Assembly (NCBI GenBank): GCA_024516155.1
Contig: JAJJXM010000024.1
Span: 706,507-770,506 of the forward strand
Reading direction: 5' to 3'
Length of the DNA stretch: 64,000 bases
Source: Pyronema omphalodes
Lineage: Eukaryota > Ascomycota > Pezizomycetes > Pezizales > Pyronemataceae
Positions 1-10,800 of this stretch are shown here, one piece after another (within the stretch, counting starts at the first letter, position 1; each line of letters begins with the position of its first letter). The notes beneath the pieces are model-generated. The model was not told the origin of the DNA. It ran no database searches and saw only the letters and a list, made by a program, of their open reading frames with translations. Position numbers and translations under genes: made by a program.

Positions 1-2530
1 ATCCCCAACATATCAGCAAACACATTAGCCAGATGTACCCCATCCGCGCCACCTTCCTTCAACGCATTAGTCGCGTTTCTAATCATCATTAAACTCTTCC
101 CAATCTCCGCCGATCCCGCTCCAACCGCAAACGATTTCAACAAAAACATCGCCGCTGATAAAATCCTTAAACTAACCCTCACCGGTGCGTGTTTCAACCA
201 TTGCCTCGGATGCATTTCTTCATTTACACACTGCAGTAGTGTACGACAGGAATTTACCATCATTGTAATAAACTTTACATCATCTGGAGGAATCGCGGAG
301 GGGTCGATACTGCCAACTCCTATGCCGGTGATCGCTCGGTTGATACAGGCCTGTAAACTGACCGAGTTGATGTAGAAACGAACATGCTCGTATTCTAGAA
401 GTAATATTTGATGGAGACCAGAAGGAAGGTTCAGGGTAAGGAATTCTTCGTGCCAGAAATCTAATAGAGGATTGAAGCGGTTGAGGAGTTCGATATATTG
501 AGAGCTTCGGGTTAGGTCCTGGGTAGTTGCTGGAGAGGCGAAGAGTGCGGCTGAGGAATCGGTCATGATTTTAGTGATTTTTGACCAGGAGAGATAAAAT
601 GTATCATGTAAAGCATCTAGATTCTTTGGGTCCACAAGCGGCGGGATTGGTGTAGTTGGGACTGTGAGAGGTTTAGGAATCATAGAAGTCCTTCCAAGAC
701 GAGAAGCAAGCTGAGTTGTATGAACCTGTAAAGTCCGTTGAATTCGTAAAAGTCTCGCCGCAAGATGCTCCGGAGGGTCGGTGTCGAAAACTCCAAGTTC
801 AGAAGCCAGAGCTAAGGCGTTTCCAAGAATATGCCAAGACATCCTATCACTTCTATCGGCCGGTTGGAGAATATTACCAATTTTGTCATTAAGGCCACGG
901 ACAATACGAGGAGGATCAGGTGTGCAGCAGTTAGGCTTATCTTCATCATCTGACAGACTGATAGAATAGTCATGGTCCTCGGGATCCACGGACCGAGAAA
1001 GTCCCCGGACATGCCATTCAGAAAGAATGATTAGTGCCTCAAGAGTACCGAGACTTCTAAGACTTGGGCTTCCACCACCGTCCAGCATTGGATGCAACAT
1101 CTTTTTCCGAGTTTCTCTCCAAAGAAGCTCATGAATGGCAAAAGAACGGTGATATGCACCGCCGATACGACTATCGCTAATATACCTAGTTGCCACGCAG
1201 AGAATCACCATAGCCAGAAACGGCTCATCTCTGAGTAGATACCGATGTTGTTGGTAATCGGAGATATAGTCGGCAAGCGGACTAGTCAATATCGGGGATA
1301 AAGGATGAATGTGCTCCGCAAAGTAACTCATAAATGTCATGGCGTCTTGAGCACTTAACCAACCCCTCAGCACTGGCCTAAACTTGCTCCAGTCTCGCAA
1401 TGCCCGCTGCTTCATCTCCTCCTCTGTCAAGGTTCTCGGAGAAACTTGATTCTGTGAACGACGTGTAGTATGCGAGCTGTTATTGCTAGACGCCTGTGTT
1501 CCAATAGCCAGCTGGGCCGTATGCTGAGTCGGGGATACCTGTGGTGTAATAGTAGCCGACCTTGAAGAACCACCAAAAGATTCCGACTCTAACTTGACAT
1601 CATCTTCATCCTCATGATGATTTGCAGCCTTCACCAGCAGATTCATTGCCGCATTAGAATGGTACAATGGTTTCTTGAATATTGACAACTGTTCCATCTG
1701 TGGCGACAGTAGCGGAGGATGCTGTTGTATTGGAATTTCAACCTCCACAAGCTGCGTATGATCCGGCGCAATTTGAGTATGTGGATGACGAAGGTACATA
1801 TCCACGGTTTGAATCGACGCATGTGGTATCATATCCTGACCATGTGGATGACCTCCAGTATTGATATTCTGCAATTTTGGAGACTCATCTGAATCCCCTA
1901 GAGTCCGTCGACGCTTCCTACTCACATTACTCACCGGAAATAACGAATCCGGATCCTCATCCGGGTCGACACCTTGAGCACGTCGGAGAGTGTGGGGTAT
2001 TTCCTTCGAGTCTGCACGCTTTCGTCTAGTGGCACTAAAAACACATTTCTACACACACAGGGAATCATTCTCAGCAATCTGAAGCTTCTTCACAGGGATG
2101 GAGTAGATGCCGTCATACCTTTCCCTCCCTTAAGCATCTTGCACAAGGAGGATCATGCGGTGCTTCAACCGAGCCCAAATCGCACTTTACTTTCCGTTCG
2201 CGACAAGGTTGACATCTGTCATAACCGTGTTAATAGATAAGAATATTCCCCTGGGTTCTGTTCCTCTCTATATATAGCTTCTACTTACGCTTGGTATGTT
2301 CTCTTATGAACCTGCTGTTGCTGACTCGGCTGTTGCTGGGTTGTGATGGTAGCTGTAGGAGCTTGACCTTGGGTAACAGTAACCTTCTGATCCAACGGCA
2401 ACGGCGCGTGTGTTGATTGATTTGTTGGTGTCGATAGTGGTGGTTGTGGTAGTTGTTGTTGTTGCGAGACACCACCGGTACCGACACCGCCTTGTTCGCG
2501 TTCAAGAAATGGCATGTTGGAAGTTGACAT
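1..2530 (-). CDS. Zn(II)2Cys6 fungal transcription factor, ARO80/TamA-like (3' end beyond window)
   Basis: Predicted nuclear sequence-specific transcription factor. I read three exons: 2289-2530, 2119-2215 and 1-2048, with introns 2216-2288 (GTAAGT...CAG) and 2049-2118 (GTATGA...TAG). Joining them rebuilds a binuclear zinc cluster that no single exon holds: [12 protein letters not shown], a 12-residue loop ending HDPP, then [11 protein letters not shown], followed by a basic stretch (SATRRKR). This is C-x2-C-x6-C / C-x2-C-x6-C. The start at 2530 ([10 protein letters not shown]) leads through a Gln-rich N-terminus. Exon 3 continues through an acidic, Ser/His-rich linker into a fungal-trans middle homology region, recognisable around WHVRGLSRS and [21 protein letters not shown]. 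The zinc-cluster wording and this block resemble regulators of aromatic amino-acid catabolism (ARO80), so that is my family guess; the target genes are unknown. No stop codon is reached before position 1, so the C-terminus is missing. No frameshift was seen. Confidence 0.88.
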
Positions 2531-3201
2531 CAGATCTTATTTATTTAGATCTGTATTTTTTTTTTTTTTTCGCGTGCCGGGATCGGGGGTCGGGGGTCGA
2601 GACCGTTTGCTATGCTATGCTATGCTCGGGCGATCACACACTTTCTCTCTTTTTCTTTTGCGCGGTTACTGAGGGTTTTCGACGGGAGAGACTTTTCTTT
2701 TTAAATCAGCTGGGGTTGAGGGGGGGTTGAGGGGGAGGGGGGGAGGGGTTATTACTCCTGCTTGGGACGCGGTTAAATGTAGATGCTGTCAACTGTTAAC
2801 TGTAGCTGTAGCTGTCGGAGGACCTTGTCAAGAAGAAGAGAGCTGTCTACATAAGCCCAAGCCCAAGCCCAAGCAAAGCCCGGCAAGCAGCTGTGTGTGA
2901 CTGCAGACTAATTTCGAGAGCTCCAGCGACGTGGGGTAGAAGTGCTACTAATACGGAAAAGGCTTGGGGGATCACACGGATAGGCATTTGGTTTCCTGAA
3001 AGGGGATTAGTGTGTGGGAGCTAGAAAGAGAAGCTACACGCGGGAAACGAGCTCCGAAGGATGCGACGGAATCTGGGGAAAGCTTGACTTCGGAGACGGG
3101 CGAATCGCTGGCCAGGGTTTGTCGAAGGCCCAGGTCTGGCGAAGAACCGACGAATGACCATGGAAGAACTGGCGAATATCGAGAAAGTGTAGAAAGTCCA
3201 G

Positions 3202-3236
3202 AACAGTCGAACAGTCGAACAGTCGAATAATCGAAC
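3202..3236. repeat. Short tandem repeat (ACAGTCGA)n
   Basis: About three full 8-base units of ACAGTCGA followed by a degenerate copy. It lies in the intergenic region. Confidence 0.8.
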
Positions 3237-3290
3237 GCGACGAATGACAAGACAAAGCTGTTTCTGTAGCGACTCCAGCGAAAGCGAGAA

Positions 3291-3336
3291 AGTCACGAAA
3301 GTCACGAAAGTCACGAAAATCACGAAAATCACGAAA
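3291..3336. repeat. 9-bp tandem repeat (GTCACGAAA)n
   Basis: Five adjacent 9-base units; the last two carry A for G at the first position (ATCACGAAA). The unit is a multiple of three, which creates a spurious RDF-type repeat in the reverse reading frame. Confidence 0.85.
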
Positions 3337-3706
3337 CCAAAACGAGGAATCGAGGAATCGATGAATCATCCAGAAAACAAAAACAGCCAAAAGAAGTATC
3401 CTCAGAATTCTCATACAAATCCTTCATTAACCCCATTCTTAGATGAAGACAACATCACCTCCGCTCGCGATCAATCATAATCAACCTCGGCCTCGACCTG
3501 AACCGAAAACGAAGACCCAGCATCGCAGCTTCGCAACATCGCAACATCGAATTAATCCAACCCACCACAGTATGTACCAAAGCTCCGCAACCACGCCTCT
3601 GCAGCAAATCACAACCGACGGAAACACCGTTACAGAACCGCCCAACGATCAACCAGCCCAGCAACCATCCAACCAGCCCGGTAACGATCATAGCCAACAG
3701 CCAATC

Positions 3707-3735
3707 AGCAACCAGCAACCAGCAACCAGCAACCA
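3707..3735. repeat. 7-bp tandem repeat (AGCAACC)n
   Basis: About four copies of AGCAACC in the intergenic microsatellite belt. Confidence 0.75.
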
Positions 3736-4204
3736 ACCAACGATCAAAGCCAACACCGAAATCCAAAAACAGTAAAGCCGCAGAACAAAGAGCGGCCCCG
3801 GATCATCAACCACCGTTTTCCCCGCGTGGTTTGTGGGGTGGGGTGGGATGGGGGTGCGGTTAGATATACGCCACAGCATGCGCTCATGCACGCACGTTCG
3901 CTGCGTTCAGATCTTCGTTGTGATGGGTGCTGGGTGCTGGGTGCTGGGTGGCTGAGAACAGAACAGAACAGAGGATACAACAGAGGATACATATACATAA
4001 AAAACGGTCATGGAGTCTATGTAGGAGAACCGTCTGCCTACCGTAGCATCATACAGAATTGTCTGGCTTTCAGTAAGTATCAAGGCTGATTGATCAATGA
4101 TCCCTGCGATTTTAGAGATAGAGCGATATGCATAGACAGGTAGAGAGAGATAGAGAGAGAGATAGGCGGTATCGTTATCGGTTCCTCGCTTGCAAGTATT
4201 TATC

Positions 4205-4249
4205 CTTCACCGTTTCACCGTTTCACCGTTTCACCGTTTCACCGTTTCC
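4205..4249. repeat. 8-bp tandem repeat (TTCACCGT)n
   Basis: Five consecutive copies of an 8-base unit reading TTCACCGT, directly visible. Confidence 0.85.
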
Positions 4250-5148
4250 TGGCTTTATCGTTTTATGACAACGCTGTATGCATAACGTCCATCACGTGTC
4301 CTTACCTTCACTCATGCAGCATGGAGCATGGGATTGTGATTATGATTCAACAGGACAGGATAAACAACGACTACTGACGCCACACACATAGTTTATACTG
4401 ATATATGGAACAAAAGCATACTTGACTTGAGAAATCTCGGTATTCGAGATTTATGGCATACTGGAGTCAGGACCCCGCTGGAATATGTTGCGTTATACGG
4501 TACGTAATGTGCGTAATGTGGGTAATGTAGATCACTTGTAGTTTATGGTGGATGGTGGATGGTACTGTAGATTCCCTACGGTACGATGCTACAGTAGGTA
4601 GATGCTACGGTGAATGCCGATTCGTATTGCGGTATATATGTACAGTCGACTATATACCCAGCTACTGTACTATATACAGTTTGGTTGTATTCATCCATAC
4701 CCTACGCAGTATATACCCTACACTTCGCAGTACACATAGACTATGCTGTATTCATCCATACCCTACACCACACTACGCTGTGAATCGTTATCGTGATCAT
4801 GGAAATACTATCGCTGTATGCTATGACAGATATACAAACGAATGCAGCATATACGTATGTACACTATATGCATATGCATACCGATGGCCCAGTACCGGGT
4901 AATTACATCTTCCATCATCTATCGCCCATTGCCCATCGTACATCGCCCATCGCCATCACCCATAACCCATCACCCATATCCATCCATCGCCCATCACCAT
5001 ATCCAACTACATCCAACCACATCCAGCACACATCCAACACCTCGTCACCAAACCCCAAACCCCAAACCCAAACCATATCTAATACCAAAACTTCTTACTT
5101 CACGATGTAATCCGTAATCTGTAATAAAATACCATTTACCCGGTGCAA

Positions 5149-5318
5149 AACGGGACTGCGAGAGAAAGATGGAGGTGGAAGACTGTATTCATAGACAACG
5201 ATAGCGATCTAGTTCTGTGTAGCATGTCTACTGAGAAGATACAGATACACAATGTGGAAAGTACACCTCTACCTCCATGGGCTAGTCATGTAAGCCCCAG
5301 GTGCGGCCAAGACACCTG
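5149..5318 (+). repeat. Inverted repeat, left arm (about 170 bp, diverged)
   Basis: This arm runs from AAACGGGACTGCGAGAG to GCCAAGACACCTGG. Its reverse complement matches 6870-7025 by eye over nearly the full length, with substitutions and a small gap in the middle. Translated in the frame starting at the AAC, both arms read close to ARERWRWK-VFI-ND-DL, so a duplicated coding scrap cannot be excluded. The arms are about 1.55 kb apart. Confidence 0.75.
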
Positions 5319-5768
5319 GAATATTTATTGATTCCTTCGTATTGGTTGTATAGATTTATTGCATTGGTTGTAGAAATTGTTAATCGTAGGAGTCGTATGT
5401 AGGCATTGTATTGGTCGCATTGGTCGTATTAGTTGTAGGTATATCAATACCCCATAACCATTCCGTCGTCATTATACAATCTGTATCATAAGTCGCTATT
5501 ACATAAGCCATAGCTGAATAGTATACAACCGTACCCAAAGACAATGAAAAGATCTTCAAAAAAAAAAAAAACCAAAACATCAATGATGCTGCCATACAGA
5601 TCATCGAAGATCATCGAACGGAACCGGCCGATACCGATAGTTGGTTGCACGATACCAAGCTACGTTTTTCTGTGATCGGGATGTACACCAGTACACCAGT
5701 ACACCAAGTAAGATACATGTATATATACAAACATCTTCTGGGTTCAGGATGCTAATACAGGCAGAAAC

Positions 5769-5801
5769 ATGGATATGGATATGGATATGGATATGGATAT
5801 G
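5769..5801. repeat. Hexanucleotide repeat (ATGGAT)n
   Basis: About five copies of ATGGAT, followed by a degenerate copy after GTAG. Confidence 0.8.
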
Positions 5802-5910
5802 TAGATGGATATGTAGAAGGTACATACACAGAAAAACAAGGAAACAGGGATACACTGTGACTGTGCACCATAGCCGATGGTTTCATTACCCGGCTGGGGA
5901 GAATTTGCGA

Positions 5911-5940
5911 AGGAATTAGGAATTAGGAATTAGGAATTGA
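5911..5940. repeat. 7-bp tandem repeat (GGAATTA)n
   Basis: Four copies of GGAATTA, ending GGAATTGA. Confidence 0.8.
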
Positions 5941-5967
5941 AATATATACAAATGAAAGAAAAATGGG

Positions 5968-6004
5968 ATGGGATAGGATAGGATAGGATAGGATAGGATA
6001 GAAT
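5968..6004. repeat. Pentanucleotide repeat (GGATA)n
   Basis: At least six tandem GGATA units, then GAATA and CAGGATAGGACG variants. Confidence 0.85.
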
Positions 6005-6527
6005 AGAACAGGATAGGACGAGATAAGCAATAAATGGAAGAGATCACGGAGAAGTGAAGAGAAAGACTGGATGAGAGATGGGATTATTGTTTTGATGGGA
6101 TTGTGGTGGGTTGAGAATAGGAATTATGAAGCGTATGGAGATTGTGGGGATTATGTAGGAATTGCGGGGATGTAGCCGATGGCGCGGTTGATTACCCAGA
6201 CGCCAGGATTCAGCGGGGGAAATATGCGGTTTTTATACAGGGATGTGGAAAAGAGAATGGCGGAATAAAAGATGGGAGGGATGTGGAAGATGAGATGGTA
6301 TGACGAGAGAGATGGGATGATGAGAGATGACAGATGAGGTCCGGGAGATGAAAGATGTGGAGATTTGAGATGAGGGCCGGGAGATGAGAGATGAGAGATG
6401 GGCATAAAGATGCGGTGCCGAGGAATGTTATTCGTTACATGGAGACATAATGATGCACTCGGTTTTTATATATTCCGGAGTCCATACCCAACATGGTCAG
6501 AGCCATGACAGCCATCTAGGAGCCATG

Positions 6528-6550
6528 CCATACCATACCATACCATACCA
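6528..6550. repeat. Pentanucleotide repeat (CCATA)n
   Basis: Four tandem CCATA units after GCCATG. Confidence 0.75.
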
Positions 6551-6869
6551 AAGACCAAATTCCACAAACCAAACAAAAACTTATCAAAAAAACAAGTAAT
6601 TGTATAATATTACACAATTTACAACATCCTTTTCCAGAACGAGATTATAGTACGTACCATATCCCAGTCGATGGGTGATAAATATCATAATGCAATTTCA
6701 TGGCCGTGCTGCATACGGACTGTATTGAGTTTGCTGATTAGAACGAGCCGTGTCATGAAGCCTGAGAATCCCGAGATACTGGGAACCATACACCAAAGCG
6801 GGAAAGGAGTGGAGAATGAGTTGGCGAAAGATTAATAGGGAGAGAGAGTGTTGAAGGTTGCCTGGAGTT

Positions 6870-7025
6870 CAGGTGTCTTGGCCGCACTTAGGGCTTACGT
6901 GACTGGCACGTGGAGGTAGACTTTCCACATTGGGTATATCTCCCTCTGTAGTTGCGCAGAGCTAGATCACCATCGTTCTCAATGAATACACTCTTCCACC
7001 TCCACCTTTCTCTCGCATTCCCGTT
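6870..7025 (-). repeat. Inverted repeat, right arm
   Basis: Reverse-complement partner of 5149-5318. The shared core includes GCCAAGACACCTG, AATGTGGAAAGT, a GCGAGAGAAAG-TGGAGGTGGAAGA block and GTGTATTCAT-like sequence. The homology stops abruptly on both sides of each arm. Confidence 0.75.
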
Positions 7026-7863
7026 TCACAGAGAGAATGGAGGGGATGGAACGACAGAGCTGGGAGTAGCGGGAGTGATGGTTCTGTGATATGATTTCAT
7101 TTCTTTTAACTTTCTTTATGAATCACGAGTATTTGTAACGGTTTAGAGACAAACAAAAGGGATACGAACTGAAAGCTCACCCGCGTTCTGTGGAAAATAG
7201 TGTCAACTGATACTGTCGAATTCAATAAATACCTAATCACCTGATATGAACAGTTACTGGTATAAATTTAAAATGTCGGGGGACATATTATACATCAGCC
7301 CTGTTGTCATGAGAAAATCTATATTGAAATATACCTGAGATATCTACCATACGGGACTTTAATATAAAGCGCGTATTTTACAGAAAGCTCTTGGAGATAC
7401 ATGATGCCAATGTCGCCGTGATATGCAGCGACGGCGTCCGCCATGCCGATGCCGATATGATACAGATGCAGATGCAGATGCGTTACGTACTAAATATGTA
7501 CCGTCCATCCAAACTGGATATTCAGACCGATATACGAGACTTTTGATCTACATAGATACCTACATTTTGTCAACATGAAGCATTTTAATTTATGACGAGA
7601 AAAAAGAAATGTCTCATCGTGTATAGTGTTTATGCTTCTACCCAAGTTTTGAGTTGCTAGGTGTAATGTTTCGGCCTTATGACCATCGGTAGGGACCATA
7701 TTGTATTAACGGTAGGCGGAAACCGGGGTGTTGGATAGATCGAAATTTGAACATACAAGGTTCGGCACGTGTATATGGAAACACCACGTCAGTGAATATA
7801 TACAAGATTCTCTTTTTCGGCCTATGTAGAATTATCGGTCTATCCAATGGGAAGCCACCCCTC

Positions 7864-10800
7864 CTATTGCGCTTCTTCCTCATTGTCGGGCCATTTGAAC
7901 GGTTCATCACCAAAATTAGCGCGGATTTTGCTCCCTGGATAAATCCTAACAATGGGGAAGAACTGTCCATAAACACCAAAAATATTGTCTTCAAAATCTG
8001 CTATCACGTCAACATGATCTTCGGAAGATAGTGCAATCAGTGAGCCACACCTAGATGCCTGCCGTTCTTGGTGAAGAAAAGACGCCCCTTGATAACTCCG
8101 CATCCAACCGTATCGCCAGTCCTGAAAGTCAGATAAGACCACGATTCATGGCCCTTGTGATATTTGTTGTCCTCCATGTAATATGCGTTTTCATCCCAAT
8201 CAGCCATTTCATTAAGGCGCTGAATTCGGCCATTAGTCAAACCAAGACCACAGTTCCTAGAGATGGTTATTAGTGTCGGATTCGCTTCAGTCTGAGATGT
8301 GTCTTACCAATGGGACTGTTTCATGAGGATAGTTATCTCAAAGTATATCTCGGGTTTATTATCTCTAGGTGAGCTCGCCGTTGGTGGATCATCGTCACCG
8401 AGGAGAAGGGAATCACTGGAATCCAGTGTATGAGACAACGAAAAAGGACGGCTTCCTTGGACCAGCTCATCAATGTATCCATTGTCTGCATCATTTAGCC
8501 GCTGCGCAAATATCAAAAGTTCTTTTTCAACCTTACCGACATATTCGACCTCTAGGTCTGTGATATTGAGATTATTTGATTGCCAGATTTGCCGTTTACG
8601 CCATTGCATTTTAGATTCTTGGCGTGTTGTAGATATCGTGGCATCCAAATTCGAAGCCGCTGGTGGTGAGACTGTTTGCAGCAGCGAAACTAAATCGTCC
8701 CTCCGAAAAGAGACTGCTAGATCGAAAGCCGACCACCCGTACTCATCTTTCCAGTGTGGGCTGCCGCCAGCGTCGAGGAGTCGACGGATGGTTTCGATAT
8801 GATAACCGCTGCGTGTGGCAGCGTGAAGGGCGCTGTCGTACAATAGTTGATCCGGACAGGCTCTGGCAATCAATTCAACTAGCTTCTTATCATCCTGGTA
8901 TTCGGCTTCTGCAAGGAGAATCCCTGCGTACTCTTTGTCGGGTTCTACTACAGCTCCGGCTTCGATCAGTAACTGGGCACCCACGAACCCGTTCCCTGTA
9001 CACGCAATCTCCAGTACCGTCTCCCCAAATTTGTTCCGCAGGTTAGGGTCGGCTTCTTTCTCAAGCAGCAGCCTGGTTTTGTCCTCGTAGCCATATCGGG
9101 CAGCCATTCCGAGGGCGGTAATTCCATCGTCGTTTTGTATATCTATCTCAGCCTTGTTTTGCAAGAACAACTCCAAGAACTCGATGGGCAACTCCCAGGC
9201 CGCGGCATGAAGCAGCGTGTGAAGCGCCGTGTACCCGTCGTCGTCGTCGTCGTCGTAGAAGTCTGGGCATTTGAGATTTACATCTGCCCCATGTTCGAGG
9301 AGCATGGAGCATATAGCGAGGTTTCTTTTCCGTGCAGCAAGATGAAGACTGGTGTATCCGTTGTGGTTCACTTTATTGACATCCGCTTTATCGCCAAGCA
9401 GAAACTTCACAAGCTCCAGCTGTTCCTCTTTCACAGCGAGATGTAACTGCGTGTTGCCCTTGTCATCCGCATCACTAACAATGCGCTCTATGTCAATTTT
9501 TGTCTTCGCCTGCAGCAGCCCCAGCATGTCATTCAGTTGATTGTCTAGACACCACTGCTGATTACTCCTGAACTCACGGTACAAGTCCATGTCTTCATAT
9601 TCATAGATCTCGTTGCTGAAAGTATTTTCAAGCAACAACTCCACTATCTGGTTGTTGCCATGCCGCACGGCAAGGTTGAGAGGAGTTAGATCCTCCGCGT
9701 TTCGGTGCATAGTATCGATCCGCTTCTCCACCAGCATTTTGGCAATTCGATAACTCACTAACGTATGGAGCGTAGCGGCGAGATGGAGACTGTTGGCATG
9801 ATTGCAGTCCAAAGCATGTATGTTAACCTTCTCATCTAGCAAGTATTTGACAACATCCTCGCGGCCATTCAATACCGCGAGATGTAAGGCAGTTTGCTGA
9901 TTGTCGTTCAAGGCTTCCTTATTCACCTCTTCATGCAGCAACGCTTCCACGAGTTTCCTACAACCCGTCATAGAGGCGTTCATCAGGGGAGTGTGGCCGG
10001 ATTTGTCTTTTGCTTCCACGAAGGAACGTTTCAGCAAATCCTTGCACGGTATATCGGCATTATTGAGGCACAGTAAATGCAACGGAGTGGCTCGCAAGAT
10101 ATCCCCCGCCCCTAAATCGCTTCCATTGGTGACCAGCTTGATGTCATCTTCTCGAGTAGCAGAGACGCAGGCCCAATGTAGTGGTGTCCGATGTGCGGAA
10201 TCACTTACTCTCAGTGACACACCGCCAGTAATCAACATCTTCGCAAAATTGAACTGACGGTGTCTGGTGGCAATGTGAAGCGGTGTTGAGCCATCTTGTG
10301 CGATGACATTATCCGAAACCTGCAGGAGCATTTGGCCAATGTCGCAATAGCCCAGAGAGGCAGCAACGTGTAAAGGACTCCAACCGGAATAGTCCTTAAC
10401 TTTTGCATTAGCTCCAGCATTCAATAATGCTCTTTAGGGAAGACATTAGCTGGCCGCGAACAGCGTAGAGCGTGCATCTGGGGACCTACATGACATTTTC
10501 CTTGTTCTTCATTAAGACGGCGTAATGCAGTGGTGTCCAGCCCAAAATGTCTCCTTGCTTGATTTCAGGGTGCCGTTGGGTGGGGGTGCAGCTCTTATCA
10601 CGGCATACCGTCTCGTGGAGATGCGAGAAATGGCCTGTAGCCTGCAGACGAGCAAACCTGTCTTCCATGCAATCCCGGGCCACCACATGGGGCCTTGCAA
10701 ACGCCGGATAGTGTACATAATAGTTCCCTGTGTTCGGTTTGGCATCGTCCATGAACGGCCGATAGTCATTCCAACGGTTTTGAAGCCTAAAACTGTCCGT

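Larger units (their letters stand above)
2531..7863. other. 5.3-kb intergenic region, probably promoter/5'UTR of the transcription factor
   Basis: No convincing gene was found. Short open frames here (for example 3443-3775 and 3034-3414) are low-complexity translations of microsatellites. The stretch contains a poly-T run near 2555-2570, a G-rich block around 2710-2755, several simple tandem repeats (listed separately) and a diverged inverted repeat at 5149-5318 / 6870-7025. Both neighbouring genes are on the minus strand, so the part next to 2530 is upstream of the transcription factor and the part next to 7863 is downstream of the ankyrin gene. The length is large for a fungal intergenic space and fits an extended regulatory region or eroded subtelomeric DNA. 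Confidence 0.6.

Noticed and set aside
3034..3775. Open frames with RDF-repeat and Gln/Asn-rich peptides
   Set aside because: They are translations of the GTCACGAAA and AGCAACC tandem repeats, appear on both strands and have no recognisable domain or gene structure.
4205..5010. Possible CRISPR-like or iteron arrays (TTCACCGT, CCCATCGCC repeats)
   Set aside because: The units are directly adjacent without unique spacers, and the context is a eukaryotic chromosome.
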